A DNA stretch of 46,346 nucleotides from an uncultured Eubacteriales bacterium (GCA_900551995.1 URXW01000010.1:1-46346), one strand, 5' to 3'; shown: positions 33,060-41,082, counted from the first letter of the stretch. Program-made: numbers and translations. The notes: a model not told the origin generated them from the letters alone.

Positions 33060-33377
33060 ATGGAACTGACAAGCAAACAGCGCGCCCAGCTTCGCTCTCT
33101 TGCCACCAACATGGATACCATCATCCACGTGGGCAAGGACGGCATCGGCGACAATCTCATCAAACAGGTCAACGACGCGCTGGCGGCGCGTGAGCTCATT
33201 AAGGGTCGTGTGCTGGAGAACTCCATGCTCACGGCGCGGGAGGCGGCGGAGCAGCTGGCTGTCTCCGCCCGCTGCGAGGTGGTGCAGGTCATCGGCAGCA
33301 AATTCGTTCTCTACCGTATGCAGCACGACAAGACCAAGCGCAGGATCGAGCTGGTCAAGGCGAAAAAGACCGTATGA
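33060..33377 (+). CDS. yhbY: Ribosome assembly RNA-binding protein YhbY
   Basis: This 105-residue CRM domain protein binds pre-50S particles. It has the start LTSKQRAQLRSLATNMDTII, the signature HVGKDGIGDNLIKQ, and the late VQVIGSKFVLYRM. The gene order rdgB-yhbY-nadD-yqeK-rsfS is common in Clostridia and links ribosome maturation with NAD synthesis. Confidence 0.93.
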   Translation: MELTSKQRAQLRSLATNMDTIIHVGKDGIGDNLIKQVNDALAARELIKGRVLENSMLTAREAAEQLAVSARCEVVQVIGSKFVLYRMQHDKTKRRIELVKAKKTV

Positions 33378-34567
33378 ACATCGGCATTTACGGCGGGACG
33401 TTCGACCCGCCCCACGTGGGGCACGTCACGGCGGCGAAGGCGGCCATGGAAGCCCTGCATCTGGACAAGCTCCTGCTGATCCCCGACCGGCAGCCGCCCC
33501 ACAAGGCACTGGCGGCGGACGGTGCCGGGATGCAGCAGCGGTACGACATGACCGTGCTGGCCACGGCGGAGCTGGGCAAGAGGGCGGAGGTCAGCGACAT
33601 GGAGCTGCGCCGCACCGGTGCCAGCTACACGGCGGACACGCTGACGACGCTGCGGGAGCAGTACCCGGAGGACACGCTGTACCTCCTGATGGGCTCGGAT
33701 ATGTTCCTGTCGCTCCACACGTGGCACGACCCGGCGCGGGTCATGGCACTGGCGCGTATCGCGCCCTTCACGCGGGAGGCGGAGGACGACTCCGCCGCCT
33801 TCGCCGCCCAGAAGGCGCACTTGGAGCGGGACTTTCACGCGCAGGTGACGGTGGTTCCCAACCCGCAGGTGGTGGATGTATCCTCCACGGAGGTTCGCAC
33901 CGCGCTGGCGCAGGGGGGAGGCGAAAACCTCCTGCCGCCGCCGGTCTGGGGCTATATTCAGCGGGAGCGTCTGTACGGCAGTCGCTGCGACCTGAAGCAC
34001 CTGACGCCGGATGCGCTGCGTCCCATCGCCTTGAGCTACCTCAAGCCCAAGCGTATGCCCCATGTGCTGGGCACGGAGCAGGAGGCTGTGCGTCTTGCCC
34101 GCCACTACGGCGCGGACGAGACGAAGGCGCGTATCGCCGCGCTGCTCCACGACTGCACCAAAAAGCTGGATCTGGACGCGCAGCTGGCACTGTGCAAAAA
34201 GTACGGCATTACGCTGGACACGCTGGAGCAGAAGGCGTTGAAGCTGCTGCACAGCAAAACCGGAGCCGCCATCGCCCGCAGCGTATTCGGCGTGGAGGAC
34301 GACGTCTGCGACGCTATTTTCTACCACACCACCGGCAAGCCGGACATGACGCTGCTGGAAAAGATCATCTATCTGGCGGACTATATCGAGCCGACGCGAG
34401 ACTTCCCCGGCGTGGAGGAACTGCGTAAGACGGTATACGAGGATCTGGACAGGGGATTGCTGCTGGGACTGAACATGACCATCGACGAGATGGAGGAGAT
34501 GGGCAGCCCCGTCCACCACATGACCCGCGATGCGCGGGATTATCTGCTGAAAAGAGGGATACAATGA
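33374..34567 (+). CDS. nadD-yqeK: Fused NadD adenylyltransferase and YqeK HD-domain hydrolase
   Basis: The product is 397 residues. Residues 1-205 are NadD, with the nucleotidyltransferase motif GGTFDPPHVGH and a late SSTEVRTAL; it adenylates nicotinate mononucleotide for NAD synthesis. Residues 215-397 are an HD-domain YqeK, with HVLGTEQEAVRLARHYG, LLHDCTKK and FYHTTG, a family shown to split diadenosine tetraphosphate. In many Firmicutes these are adjacent separate genes. Here one frame spans both with no stop or start between. It overlaps both neighbours by 4 bases. Confidence 0.92.
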   Translation: MNIGIYGGTFDPPHVGHVTAAKAAMEALHLDKLLLIPDRQPPHKALAADGAGMQQRYDMTVLATAELGKRAEVSDMELRRTGASYTADTLTTLREQYPEDTLYLLMGSDMFLSLHTWHDPARVMALARIAPFTREAEDDSAAFAAQKAHLERDFHAQVTVVPNPQVVDVSSTEVRTALAQGGGENLLPPPVWGYIQRERLYGSRCDLKHLTPDALRPIALSYLKPKRMPHVLGTEQEAVRLARHYGADETKARIAALLHDCTKKLDLDAQLALCKKYGITLDTLEQKALKLLHSKTGAAIARSVFGVEDDVCDAIFYHTTGKPDMTLLEKIIYLADYIEPTRDFPGVEELRKTVYEDLDRGLLLGLNMTIDEMEEMGSPVHHMTRDARDYLLKRGIQ

Positions 34568-34932
34568 AAACACCGAAGGAATTGGCATTACTGGCGGCCC
34601 GCGCCCTGTCGGACAAAAAGGGCAGGGAGATCCGCGTGCTGGAGATCAGCGAGCTGACCACGCTGGCGGACTATTTCGTGCTGGCGAGCGGCTCCAGCAA
34701 CACCCAGATCAACGCGCTGGTGGACAGCGTGGAGAAGGTGCTGGCGGAGGAGGCGGACGAGCAGCCGCTGCACCGTGAGGGCTACCGCGGCGGCACGTGG
34801 GTGCTGCTGGACTACGGCTGCATCGCCATCCATGTGTTCAATCAGGAGGCGCGGGAGTTTTACGGTCTGGAGCGTCTGTGGCAGGACGGCAAGGCTATCG
34901 ACTTGACCGGCATCATCAGCGAACACGACTGA
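34564..34932 (+). CDS. rsfS: Ribosomal silencing factor RsfS
   Basis: This 122-residue protein is of the RsfS/Iojap family. It binds L14 on the 50S subunit and blocks joining with 30S when nutrients are low. Blocks seen are LEISELTTLADYFVLASGSS, NTQINALVDSVE, REGYRGGTWVLLDYGCIAIH and the final YGLERLW. It overlaps the fusion gene by 4 bases. Confidence 0.95.
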   Translation: MKTPKELALLAARALSDKKGREIRVLEISELTTLADYFVLASGSSNTQINALVDSVEKVLAEEADEQPLHREGYRGGTWVLLDYGCIAIHVFNQEAREFYGLERLWQDGKAIDLTGIISEHD

Positions 34933-34962
34933 TTTTCCCCGCTTTCCCCGGAAAACAGGGGC

Positions 34963-34990
34963 TTGACAAGCGGAAAAAATGCGCTACAAT
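34963..34990 (+). promoter_or_regulatory. Promoter of the leuS T-box transcript
   Basis: A perfect TTGACA and TACAAT are spaced by 16 bases, directly upstream of the T-box leader. Confidence 0.8.
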
Positions 34991-34996
34991 AGAACA

Positions 34997-35258
34997 CGAT
35001 ATTGCCACGAGCGATGAAGGAAAAAAGACGGAGTCCGTCCGCCCTAAGAGAACCGGCGTCTGGTGCGAGCCGGTGGGGACGTTCCGTTGTACTGGCTCCG
35101 GAGCTTTCCGCCTGAACAGGGCGGGACGGGCGCGCACCGTTACAGCGCGGCACTCTCTCAGGAGAGGCACCGAGCGTCGCGGAGGAAACTCCCGGCGGAA
35201 GCAGGGTGGTAACGCGTTACTGCACGCCCCTGACCGTGAAAGCGGTCGGGGGCGTTTT
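34997..35258 (+). promoter_or_regulatory. T-box leader controlling leuS
   Basis: The conserved T-box sequence AAGCAGGGTGGTAACGCG is at 35199-35216. Upstream is a stem I region with the usual distal element (GAACCGGCGTCTGGTGCGAG near 35050-35069). By alignment with leucine T-boxes, the likely specifier codon is CTG at 35092-35094. Uncharged tRNA-Leu would pair with the specifier and the T-box bulge, favouring the antiterminator and so leuS expression. TAACGCG differs from the usual TACCGCG. Confidence 0.9.
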
Positions 35259-35259
35259 G
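35224..35259 (+). terminator. T-box terminator hairpin
   Basis: A 13-bp stem with one G-U pair (ACGCCCCTGACCG with CGGTCGGGGGCGT) and 6-base loop is followed by TTTT. It is the off state of the leuS T-box. Confidence 0.85.
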
Positions 35260-35297
35260 TGTTTAAGCGATAAAATTCACATACAAGGAGAAACGGT

Positions 35298-37724
35298 ATG
35301 AATTACGATTTTGCGGCCATTGAGAAGAAGTGGCAAGCCAACTGGGAAAAGACGAAGCCCTACGCCGCCATCACCGGCGACAAGCGTCCCAAGTTCTACG
35401 GGCTGATCGAGTTCCCCTATCCCTCTGGTCAGGGTCTGCACGTGGGGCACCCCCGCCCCTTTACGGCGATGGACATCGTCACCCGTAAAAAGCGCATGGA
35501 GGGCTACAACGTCCTCTTTCCCATCGGCTTCGACGCCTTCGGACTGCCCACGGAGAACTACGCCATCAAGAACCACATCCACCCGGCGGTGGTCACGAAG
35601 AACAACATCGAGAACTTCACCAGCCAGCTGAAAATGCTGGGCTACGGCTTCGATTGGGATCGCTGCGTGGACACCACCGACCCCAGCTACTACAAGTGGA
35701 CCCAGTGGATCTTCCTGCAGATGTTCAAGCACGGTCTGGCGTATAAGTCCACCATGCCCGTGAACTGGTGCACCAGCTGCAAATGCGTGCTGGCGAACGA
35801 GGAAGTGGTCAACGGCGTGTGCGAGCGGTGCGGCAGCGAGGTCATCCGCAAGGAAAAGAGCCAGTGGATGCTGAAGATCACCGCCTACGCCCAGCGGCTC
35901 ATTGACGATCTGGAGGACGTGGACTACATCGAGCGCGTGAAGATCCAGCAGCGCAACTGGATCGGACGCTCCACCGGTGCGGAGATCACCTTCGACACCA
36001 ACGTGGGCGATCAGGTGACGGTGTACACCACCCGTGCCGACACCCTGTTCGGCACCACCTATATGGTCATCTCCCCGGAGCACCCCCTGCTGAAGAAGTG
36101 GCAGAGCCACATCGAAAATTGGGACGCCGTGGCGGCGTATCAGGACGAGGCCGCCCACAAGTCCGACTTTGAGCGCGGCGAGCTGAACAAGGAAAAGACC
36201 GGCGTGCGTCTGGAGGGCGTCGAGGCGACGAACCCCGTGACCCACAAGGCTCTGCCCATCTTCGTCTCCGACTACGTCCTCATGGGCTACGGCACCGGCA
36301 TCGTCATGGGCGTGCCCGGTCACGACCAGCGCGACTGGGAGTTCGCCACGAAATTCGGACTGCCCATCGTGGAGGTGGTCAAGGGCGGCGACGTCACCAA
36401 GGAGGCATTCGTTGCCAAGGACGACAGTGCCATCATGGTCAACTCCGGCTTCCTCAACGGCATGACCGTGAAGGAGGCGATCCCCGCCATGAAGAAGTAC
36501 GTGGTGGAGCAGGGCTTCGGCAAGGAGAAGGTCAATTACAAGCTGCGCGACTGGGTGTTCTCCCGCCAGCGGTATTGGGGCGAGCCCATCCCTCTGGTGA
36601 ACTGCGAGAAGTGCGGCTGGGTGGCTCTGCCGGAGGAGCAGCTGCCTCTGGTGCTGCCCCAGGTGGAGAGCTACGAGCCCACCGACGACGGCGAAAGCCC
36701 CCTGAGCAAGATGACCGACTGGGTCAACACCACCTGCCCCTGCTGCGGCGGCCCCGCCAAGCGCGAGACGGACACCATGCCCCAGTGGGCAGGCTCCAGC
36801 TGGTATTTCCTGCGGTATATGGACCCCCACAACGACAAGGCACTTGCCAGCAAGGAGGCTCTGGACTACTGGTCCCCGGTGGACTGGTACAACGGCGGCA
36901 TGGAGCACACCACCCTGCACCTGCTGTACTCCCGCTTCTGGCATAAGTTCCTGTACGACATCGGCGTGGTGCCCACCAAGGAGCCCTACGCCAAGCGCAC
37001 CAGCCACGGCATGATCTTGGGCGAGGGCGGCGAGAAGATGTCCAAGTCCCGCGGCAACGTGGTGAACCCCAACGACATCGTGGCGCAGTACGGCGCGGAC
37101 ACCATGCGCCTGCACATCATGTTCATCGGCGACTTCGAGAAGGCTGTCAGCTGGAGCAACGAGGCTGTCAAGGGCAGTAAGCGTTTCCTCGACCGCTGCT
37201 TCAACCTGCAGGACATCGCCACCGACGAGACGTCCATCTCCGCCAAGAACGAGTCCATCGTCCACAAGACCATCAAGAAGGTGACGCAGGACATCGACGA
37301 GCTGAAGATGAATACCGCCATCGCCGCCATGATGGCGATGGTCAACGAGTTCTACGCCAACGGCTGTTCCAAGGGCGACGTAGAGATGCTCTGCCTGCTG
37401 CTCAGCCCCTTCGCGCCCCATATGGTGGAGGAGATGTGGGAGAACATGGGCTTCGCCGCCAAGTACGGCAAGATGGCGATGCAGATGGAGTGGCCCGCCC
37501 ACGACGAGTCCAAGACCGTGGACTCCCACGTGGAGATGGCGGTGCAGGTCAACGGCAAGCTGAAGGGCACCGTCACCGTCCACATGGACAGCGGGGAGAG
37601 TGATGTGGTGGCTGCCGCCATGGAGAACGAGAAGGTCAAAAAGTCCGTGGAGGGCATGAACGTGGTCAAGACCATTCTGGTGAAAAACAAGCTGGTGAAC
37701 CTCATCGTCAAGCCCGCCAAGTAA
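35298..37724 (+). CDS. leuS: Leucine--tRNA ligase
   Basis: This 808-residue class I aminoacyl-tRNA synthetase charges tRNA-Leu. The HIGH motif is HVGH in GQGLHVGHPRPF, and KMSKS is in GGEKMSKSRGN. A zinc knuckle (CTSCKCVLANEEVVNGVCERC) is inserted early. The CP1 editing domain lies at about 220-400. The C-terminal anticodon-binding and tail domains are present (VQVNGKLKGTVTV). AAGGAG precedes the ATG. It is the last clearly chromosomal gene before the prophage remnant. Confidence 0.97.
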   Translation: MNYDFAAIEKKWQANWEKTKPYAAITGDKRPKFYGLIEFPYPSGQGLHVGHPRPFTAMDIVTRKKRMEGYNVLFPIGFDAFGLPTENYAIKNHIHPAVVTKNNIENFTSQLKMLGYGFDWDRCVDTTDPSYYKWTQWIFLQMFKHGLAYKSTMPVNWCTSCKCVLANEEVVNGVCERCGSEVIRKEKSQWMLKITAYAQRLIDDLEDVDYIERVKIQQRNWIGRSTGAEITFDTNVGDQVTVYTTRADTLFGTTYMVISPEHPLLKKWQSHIENWDAVAAYQDEAAHKSDFERGELNKEKTGVRLEGVEATNPVTHKALPIFVSDYVLMGYGTGIVMGVPGHDQRDWEFATKFGLPIVEVVKGGDVTKEAFVAKDDSAIMVNSGFLNGMTVKEAIPAMKKYVVEQGFGKEKVNYKLRDWVFSRQRYWGEPIPLVNCEKCGWVALPEEQLPLVLPQVESYEPTDDGESPLSKMTDWVNTTCPCCGGPAKRETDTMPQWAGSSWYFLRYMDPHNDKALASKEALDYWSPVDWYNGGMEHTTLHLLYSRFWHKFLYDIGVVPTKEPYAKRTSHGMILGEGGEKMSKSRGNVVNPNDIVAQYGADTMRLHIMFIGDFEKAVSWSNEAVKGSKRFLDRCFNLQDIATDETSISAKNESIVHKTIKKVTQDIDELKMNTAIAAMMAMVNEFYANGCSKGDVEMLCLLLSPFAPHMVEEMWENMGFAAKYGKMAMQMEWPAHDESKTVDSHVEMAVQVNGKLKGTVTVHMDSGESDVVAAAMENEKVKKSVEGMNVVKTILVKNKLVNLIVKPAK

Positions 37725-37748
37725 CGGCGCAGAAGCAATAATGCCGTT

Positions 37749-37777
37749 ATTTTCGTGCCGCGAAGCGGCACGAAAAT
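37749..37777. repeat. Perfect inverted repeat after leuS
   Basis: A 13-bp arm ATTTTCGTGCCGC, GAA, and its exact complement start 25 bases after the leuS stop. Without a proper T tract it is a weak terminator at best. The following 140 bases hold only further small hairpins (CCTTG with CAAGG) and no gene. Confidence 0.55.
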
Positions 37778-37917
37778 ATTCGCTTCGCTCCACGCACGCC
37801 TTGCAGAGCAAGGCTTGGCGCGGCATTTGATCCGATTCGAGGCGGGCTTTGCCCCCTCGAGCTTCCCCCTGTAATGCGGAAGGACTGCACACACCGGGGG
37901 ATTTATCGACAAGCAGA

Positions 37918-37950
37918 CGCGCCCCCGGCAGAGCCGGGGGCGCGCAAATT
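37918..37950. terminator. GC-rich hairpin at the chromosome side of the prophage boundary
   Basis: A 12-bp stem (CGCGCCCCCGGC with GCCGGGGGCGCG) with AGA loop is followed by CAAATTTG. It may be the functional leuS terminator. Base composition falls sharply right after it, so the element boundary probably lies between here and 38027. Confidence 0.5.
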
Positions 37951-38026
37951 TGATGATTTCGCGGGTTTTGTCCAAAATGTCAAGAATAAATTGCAAAAAT
38001 AGTTGTAAAATTTTTTAGAGTGGTAT

Positions 38027-38064
38027 CATCAAAGCCTCTGGATGTGTCCAGAGGCTTTGATTTT
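38027..38064. terminator. Terminator at the left edge of the prophage remnant
   Basis: A perfect 15-bp stem (ATCAAAGCCTCTGGA with its complement), TGTG loop and TTTTA form the hairpin. It lies 90 bases beyond the transposase stop and can act in both directions. Confidence 0.75.
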
Positions 38065-38149
38065 ATGCGGTTTTCAAGAAAAAAGGCGCAGCAACGAAAC
38101 CGGATGCAATTATTGCTTTCCGGCTCCCCACACCAATGCTCTGCGGTTT

Positions 38150-39184
38150 TTATGCAGTTTGCAAATACTCCTGCATAACCTGGTTGGCGCTTTTCCATCC
38201 CAGGATTTTGCGAGGGTAGTTGTTCATCCATTCCTCAGCCACACGCACCTCACAGAGCTGCACCTCATCAAAGTTTGTGCCTTTTGGGAAAAACCGCCTA
38301 ATTATTCTGTTCATGTTTTCATTGCTGCCACGCTCATGCGGTGAGTATGGGTGGCAGTAATAGAGCTTTGTGCGTTTTTGTTTTCGGCGGCAGGAACGCT
38401 CAAGACCCTCATAGTCCGCAAACTCACAGCCATTGTCCACGGTGATGCTTTTGAATGTGTCATAGAAGTCTTTTCCATATCTGCGCTCCAGTTTGTCCAA
38501 AGCCTTTACCACGCTGTTGCTTGTGTGGTCCGGCAGGAGGATGAGGATGCCGTTACGGCTCAACCGTTCGGTAAGGACAAGGAGCGCCCTGGTGGTGCCC
38601 TGTGCGCCCATCACGCTGTCCATCTCCCAATTTCCAAAAGTGGTGCGCTTGAGGATTTCATCCGGGCGGTGTTCGATGCTTTCACCTTTTGGCGCTCTCG
38701 CGGCTTTTTTGCGGCATTGTTTGGTATAGTGCCGTTTGCCCTTTTCATGCAGGTGCTCCGGAGCAAGTTCCAAAAACACATCCCCACGGTAAATGTAGTT
38801 GTAAAGGGTGCTTTCACAGATATTGACCACTTTATTGGCGGCTTTTGCCTCCACCAACGCAGCACCGGGAGAAAAGTGGTGTTCAATGATTTGCTCCTCT
38901 AAAAAGTTAGACAGTTCTATGTTGTTTCCAATCTTGAGGTCTGGCCCCTTGGCTTTCAGATGCTCCCTATATGCACGCTCCGCAACCTCCGCACAATAAC
39001 GCTCCTCAACAGTATAATCTGTGTTCCGTTGCGTGCACATTCCGCGCTTGATTTCATAGTAAATGGTACGCACTGACACGCCAAGCGCCTCCGCAATTTT
39101 CGCTTTTGCGGTACGGACTTTGAGCATTTTCTCAATGGTCAGCCTGTCATTCCAGGTGAGATGATGAAAGCCTTTATAGTTCAT
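38150..39184 (-). CDS. IS30 family transposase
   Basis: The product is 344 residues. An N-terminal helix-turn-helix (LTWNDRLTIEKMLKVRTAKA, LGVSVRTIYYEIKRG) is followed by a DDE catalytic core: Asp in FGNWEMDSVMG, Asp in SITVDNGCEFADY, Glu in HERGSNENMNRIIRRFFPKG. IS30 enzymes cut and join DNA ends through circular intermediates. The ATG at 39184 follows GAGGAGG. I could not find matching terminal inverted repeats on its two sides, so it may be a resident gene of the prophage rather than a separate insertion sequence. Confidence 0.9.
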   Translation of the reverse strand: MNYKGFHHLTWNDRLTIEKMLKVRTAKAKIAEALGVSVRTIYYEIKRGMCTQRNTDYTVEERYCAEVAERAYREHLKAKGPDLKIGNNIELSNFLEEQIIEHHFSPGAALVEAKAANKVVNICESTLYNYIYRGDVFLELAPEHLHEKGKRHYTKQCRKKAARAPKGESIEHRPDEILKRTTFGNWEMDSVMGAQGTTRALLVLTERLSRNGILILLPDHTSNSVVKALDKLERRYGKDFYDTFKSITVDNGCEFADYEGLERSCRRKQKRTKLYYCHPYSPHERGSNENMNRIIRRFFPKGTNFDEVQLCEVRVAEEWMNNYPRKILGWKSANQVMQEYLQTA

Positions 39185-39200
39185 GGGGGTCCTCCTCGTA

Positions 39201-39229
39201 AAAGAAAAAGCGGGGTGCAACCACCCCGC
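39201..39229 (-). terminator. Terminator between XRE gene and transposase gene
   Basis: On the minus strand GCGGGGTG, GTTG, CACCCCGC is followed by TTTTTCTTTT. It ends the repressor transcript 12 bases after the stop codon. Confidence 0.85.
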
Positions 39230-39240
39230 CAAGTTCCGTG

Positions 39241-39486
39241 TCAACCAATCATTTTGGCATATCTCTTTAACAATTCTGCGGTTTCCCCATCTGGGAGGAT
39301 GTCCTCCAGTTTGCAGTTGAGAGCCAAACAGATTTTTAAGAGAGTAGCCAGCTTTGCACCGCTAAGGTCACGCCCACCCTGTTCATAGGTTTGGAGCACT
39401 CTGCCGTTGATAGCGGCGGCGGTCGCAAGCTGTGACTGTGACATTTCTCTGGATAAGCGGGTGTTTTGTAAGTTTGAACGGGCCAT
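39241..39486 (-). CDS. XRE family transcriptional regulator
   Basis: This 81-residue Cro/C1-type helix-turn-helix protein has core MSQSQLATAAAINGRVLQTY and EQGGRDLSGAKLATLLKICL, and ends PDGETAELLKRYAKMIG. It is a small single-domain repressor without a dimerisation or protease domain. GGAGGTGCTGC precedes the ATG. Its promoter contains a perfect palindrome between and over the -35 and -10, so it most likely represses itself and perhaps other prophage genes. Confidence 0.88.
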   Translation of the reverse strand: MARSNLQNTRLSREMSQSQLATAAAINGRVLQTYEQGGRDLSGAKLATLLKICLALNCKLEDILPDGETAELLKRYAKMIG

Positions 39487-39514
39487 ATAGCAGCACCTCC
39501 TTTGTTATGCTCTG

Positions 39515-39543
39515 ATTATACAACTTTTGTTGTATAATGTCAA
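39515..39543 (-). promoter_or_regulatory. Promoter with built-in operator palindrome for the XRE gene
   Basis: On the minus strand TTGACA and TATAAT are spaced by 17 bases. The palindrome ATTATACAAC, TTTT, GTTGTATAAT (39515-39538) fills the spacer and overlaps both boxes. A repressor dimer bound there would exclude RNA polymerase. Confidence 0.8.
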
Positions 39544-39583
39544 CAGCAAAAAAGAAAAACGGTCCCAAAATCTGAGCCGTTTC

Positions 39584-39868
39584 TCAATGGTTGCGGTTTC
39601 TTAATCGGTCTGCAAGCTCTGCCAACACGGCAACATCCTTGTCATTCAAGCCGGACACATCCACTATGGCTGAGTGCTCAATGCCAAGCAAATAGTCCGT
39701 AGACACGGAAAACACTGTTGCCAAGTCCACCAGACAAGCCGGTGATGGTGTGGAAAGTCCCTGTTCCCAAGAGTTCACTCCGTTTCTGGTGATGCCCAAT
39801 TTGCGCGCAAGGTCTGCCTGTGTCCAACCTTTTGCCTCACGCAACGCTTTGATTTTATCAGCGGTCAT
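39584..39868 (-). CDS. XRE family transcriptional regulator (second)
   Basis: The product is 94 residues, MTADKIKALREAKGWTQADL, with a clear helix-turn-helix (ARKLGITRNGVNSWEQGLS) and the STDYLLGI end of the domain, then a short tail. A longer frame continues upstream, but GGAGGAGGG lies exactly before the ATG at 39868. It faces the plus-strand membrane protein gene across 148 bases and is the best candidate for the lysogeny repressor of the remnant. Confidence 0.87.
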   Translation of the reverse strand: MTADKIKALREAKGWTQADLARKLGITRNGVNSWEQGLSTPSPACLVDLATVFSVSTDYLLGIEHSAIVDVSGLNDKDVAVLAELADRLRNRNH

Positions 39869-39939
39869 GCGTATCCCTCCTCCTACTGAAAAGTATAGTT
39901 TACCCAAAAAATAAGTCATTATCATATAGGCTCTACCGC

Positions 39940-39967
39940 TTGACAAATGCACTGTGTTGGATATAAT
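39940..39967 (+). promoter_or_regulatory. Promoter of the plus-strand prophage gene
   Basis: A perfect TTGACA and perfect TATAAT with a 16-base spacer lie between the divergent XRE gene and the membrane protein gene. A minus-strand TATACT for the repressor lies at 39892-39897 in the same intergenic region, so one operator could serve both. Confidence 0.8.
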
Positions 39968-40016
39968 TAAACTTGTAAAAGTAAAGAAAAAAGCAGAAAA
40001 CGGGAGGTGATAAGCA

Positions 40017-40697
40017 GTGAAAAAGGTTTTATGGATTGTTCGCATCATTTTTGGAATGTCGTGCGCTGTGGCAACACTCGGTGGGGTAATTATGTCGGTA
40101 CAAGACCCGGTGCCGGAAAACATTTTGCTCACGGTTGTTTGCATAGTCCTTGCCGTCCTGCTTTTGAAAAAGAGGAAAAGAAAAGAGCCGGAGGTGTTAA
40201 GAACATCTGAAACATCCACGCCGCTGGTGTCCGTAAAGACAGAGCTCACACAGCCGGATGTGCCGGAGGACACGCTCCGTGATATGCGGAAATATTATTC
40301 CACGATGCAGGCAGAAAACGATGCACGCATCATGCGTGAGAGTTTCCAGCTTTGTCAACAAACCTTTGCCTATGAAACATTTTTCAGCCGGTTGCAGTTG
40401 GCGGAACGCAAGGCATTGACCTTGCTGCAAGCCAAAAAAGCCGGGTGCAAAGTGGATGAGCAGATGCTCAAAGCAGCAGAGAGTGTACTTTCGGCAGTGG
40501 ATGCTCTCAAGACGGATTTCCTGGGGCGTATTTATACCAAGGAAACAACAGAGGCTATGCGCCTAAAAACGCAGGCGGGACAAAACAGACGGTTAGAGGC
40601 TTTCGTTGATGAGCTGCAAGGATATGAAAATGATTTTATGACCGTTGAGGATGACTACAACAAGATTATAAAAGGCGTGCAAGCGCTTATGTCATAG
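40017..40697 (+). CDS. Membrane protein of unknown function, prophage accessory gene
   Basis: The product is 226 residues. Two membrane helices (about 4-26 and 35-50) form an N-terminal hairpin, then come a basic KKRKRK stretch, a flexible linker, and a long helical cytoplasmic domain (about 80-226) ending DDYNKIIKGVQALMS. I do not recognise a named family. It is the only plus-strand gene of the remnant, has a near-consensus promoter opposite the repressor, and a GTG start after GGGAGGTGATAAGCA. This is the layout of lysogenic-conversion genes, so a role in host surface or exclusion of other phages is possible. Confidence 0.7.
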   Translation: MKKVLWIVRIIFGMSCAVATLGGVIMSVQDPVPENILLTVVCIVLAVLLLKKRKRKEPEVLRTSETSTPLVSVKTELTQPDVPEDTLRDMRKYYSTMQAENDARIMRESFQLCQQTFAYETFFSRLQLAERKALTLLQAKKAGCKVDEQMLKAAESVLSAVDALKTDFLGRIYTKETTEAMRLKTQAGQNRRLEAFVDELQGYENDFMTVEDDYNKIIKGVQALMS

Positions 40698-40705
40698 AAC
40701 GCAAA

Positions 40706-40739
40706 AAAAGCCGGAGAGGGTCACACCTCTCCGGCTTTT
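40706..40739. terminator. Bidirectional terminator between convergent prophage genes
   Basis: A 14-bp stem (AAAAGCCGGAGAGG with CCTCTCCGGCTTTT) and 6-base loop lie between the plus-strand membrane protein gene and the holin gene. Confidence 0.9.
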
Positions 40740-40746
40740 CGCTGTC

Positions 40747-41061
40747 TTATTCCTTTTTGTTTTTATCCAACTGTGCAATGACCTCTTTGAGCTTGTCAAA
40801 GCCGAACATGGCGGCGTAGGCGACCATAAAGCCAAGCACAACCGCAGCGGCAACCATGTACCACACCACGGTGATGCTTTTAATCTGGCAGTAGGCAAAG
40901 AACGCTCCAAGGGTCAAAACGATTGCCACAAGCGTGGCAAGGATGTTTGTGGGCAGCTTGTCCCAGGTGAGCTTTTTGAGCACCTGCACAATGATGTTGG
41001 TGATGACCACCAACACACCCACGAGGCTGAGAATAACGGACCAGTCAAAGATGTTTTCCAT
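40747..41061 (-). CDS. Phage holin
   Basis: This 104-residue membrane protein has three hydrophobic segments (about 8-27, 41-60, 65-88) and a highly charged C-terminus (FDKLKEVIAQLDKNKKE), the usual layout of a small holin. It would form membrane holes that let the adjacent amidase reach the wall. AAGAGGAGG lies before the ATG. It is the last gene of the lysis unit and is followed by a terminator. Confidence 0.8.
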   Translation of the reverse strand: MENIFDWSVILSLVGVLVVITNIIVQVLKKLTWDKLPTNILATLVAIVLTLGAFFAYCQIKSITVVWYMVAAAVVLGFMVAYAAMFGFDKLKEVIAQLDKNKKE

Positions 41062-41082
41062 AGTGAAATCCTCCTCTTATTT

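Noticed and set aside
35277..37892. An 871-codon open frame on the minus strand opposite leuS
   Set aside because: It is the mirror of leuS with His/Val/Leu/Gly-rich composition and no family features; a GC-skew artefact.
37725..38030. A tRNA gene serving as prophage attachment site
   Set aside because: No cloverleaf or CCA end is visible after leuS; only hairpins without tRNA features.
38060..39240. A complete IS30 insertion sequence with terminal inverted repeats
   Set aside because: I compared the flanks 38060-38150 and 39185-39240 by eye and found no matching inverted repeats or target duplication.
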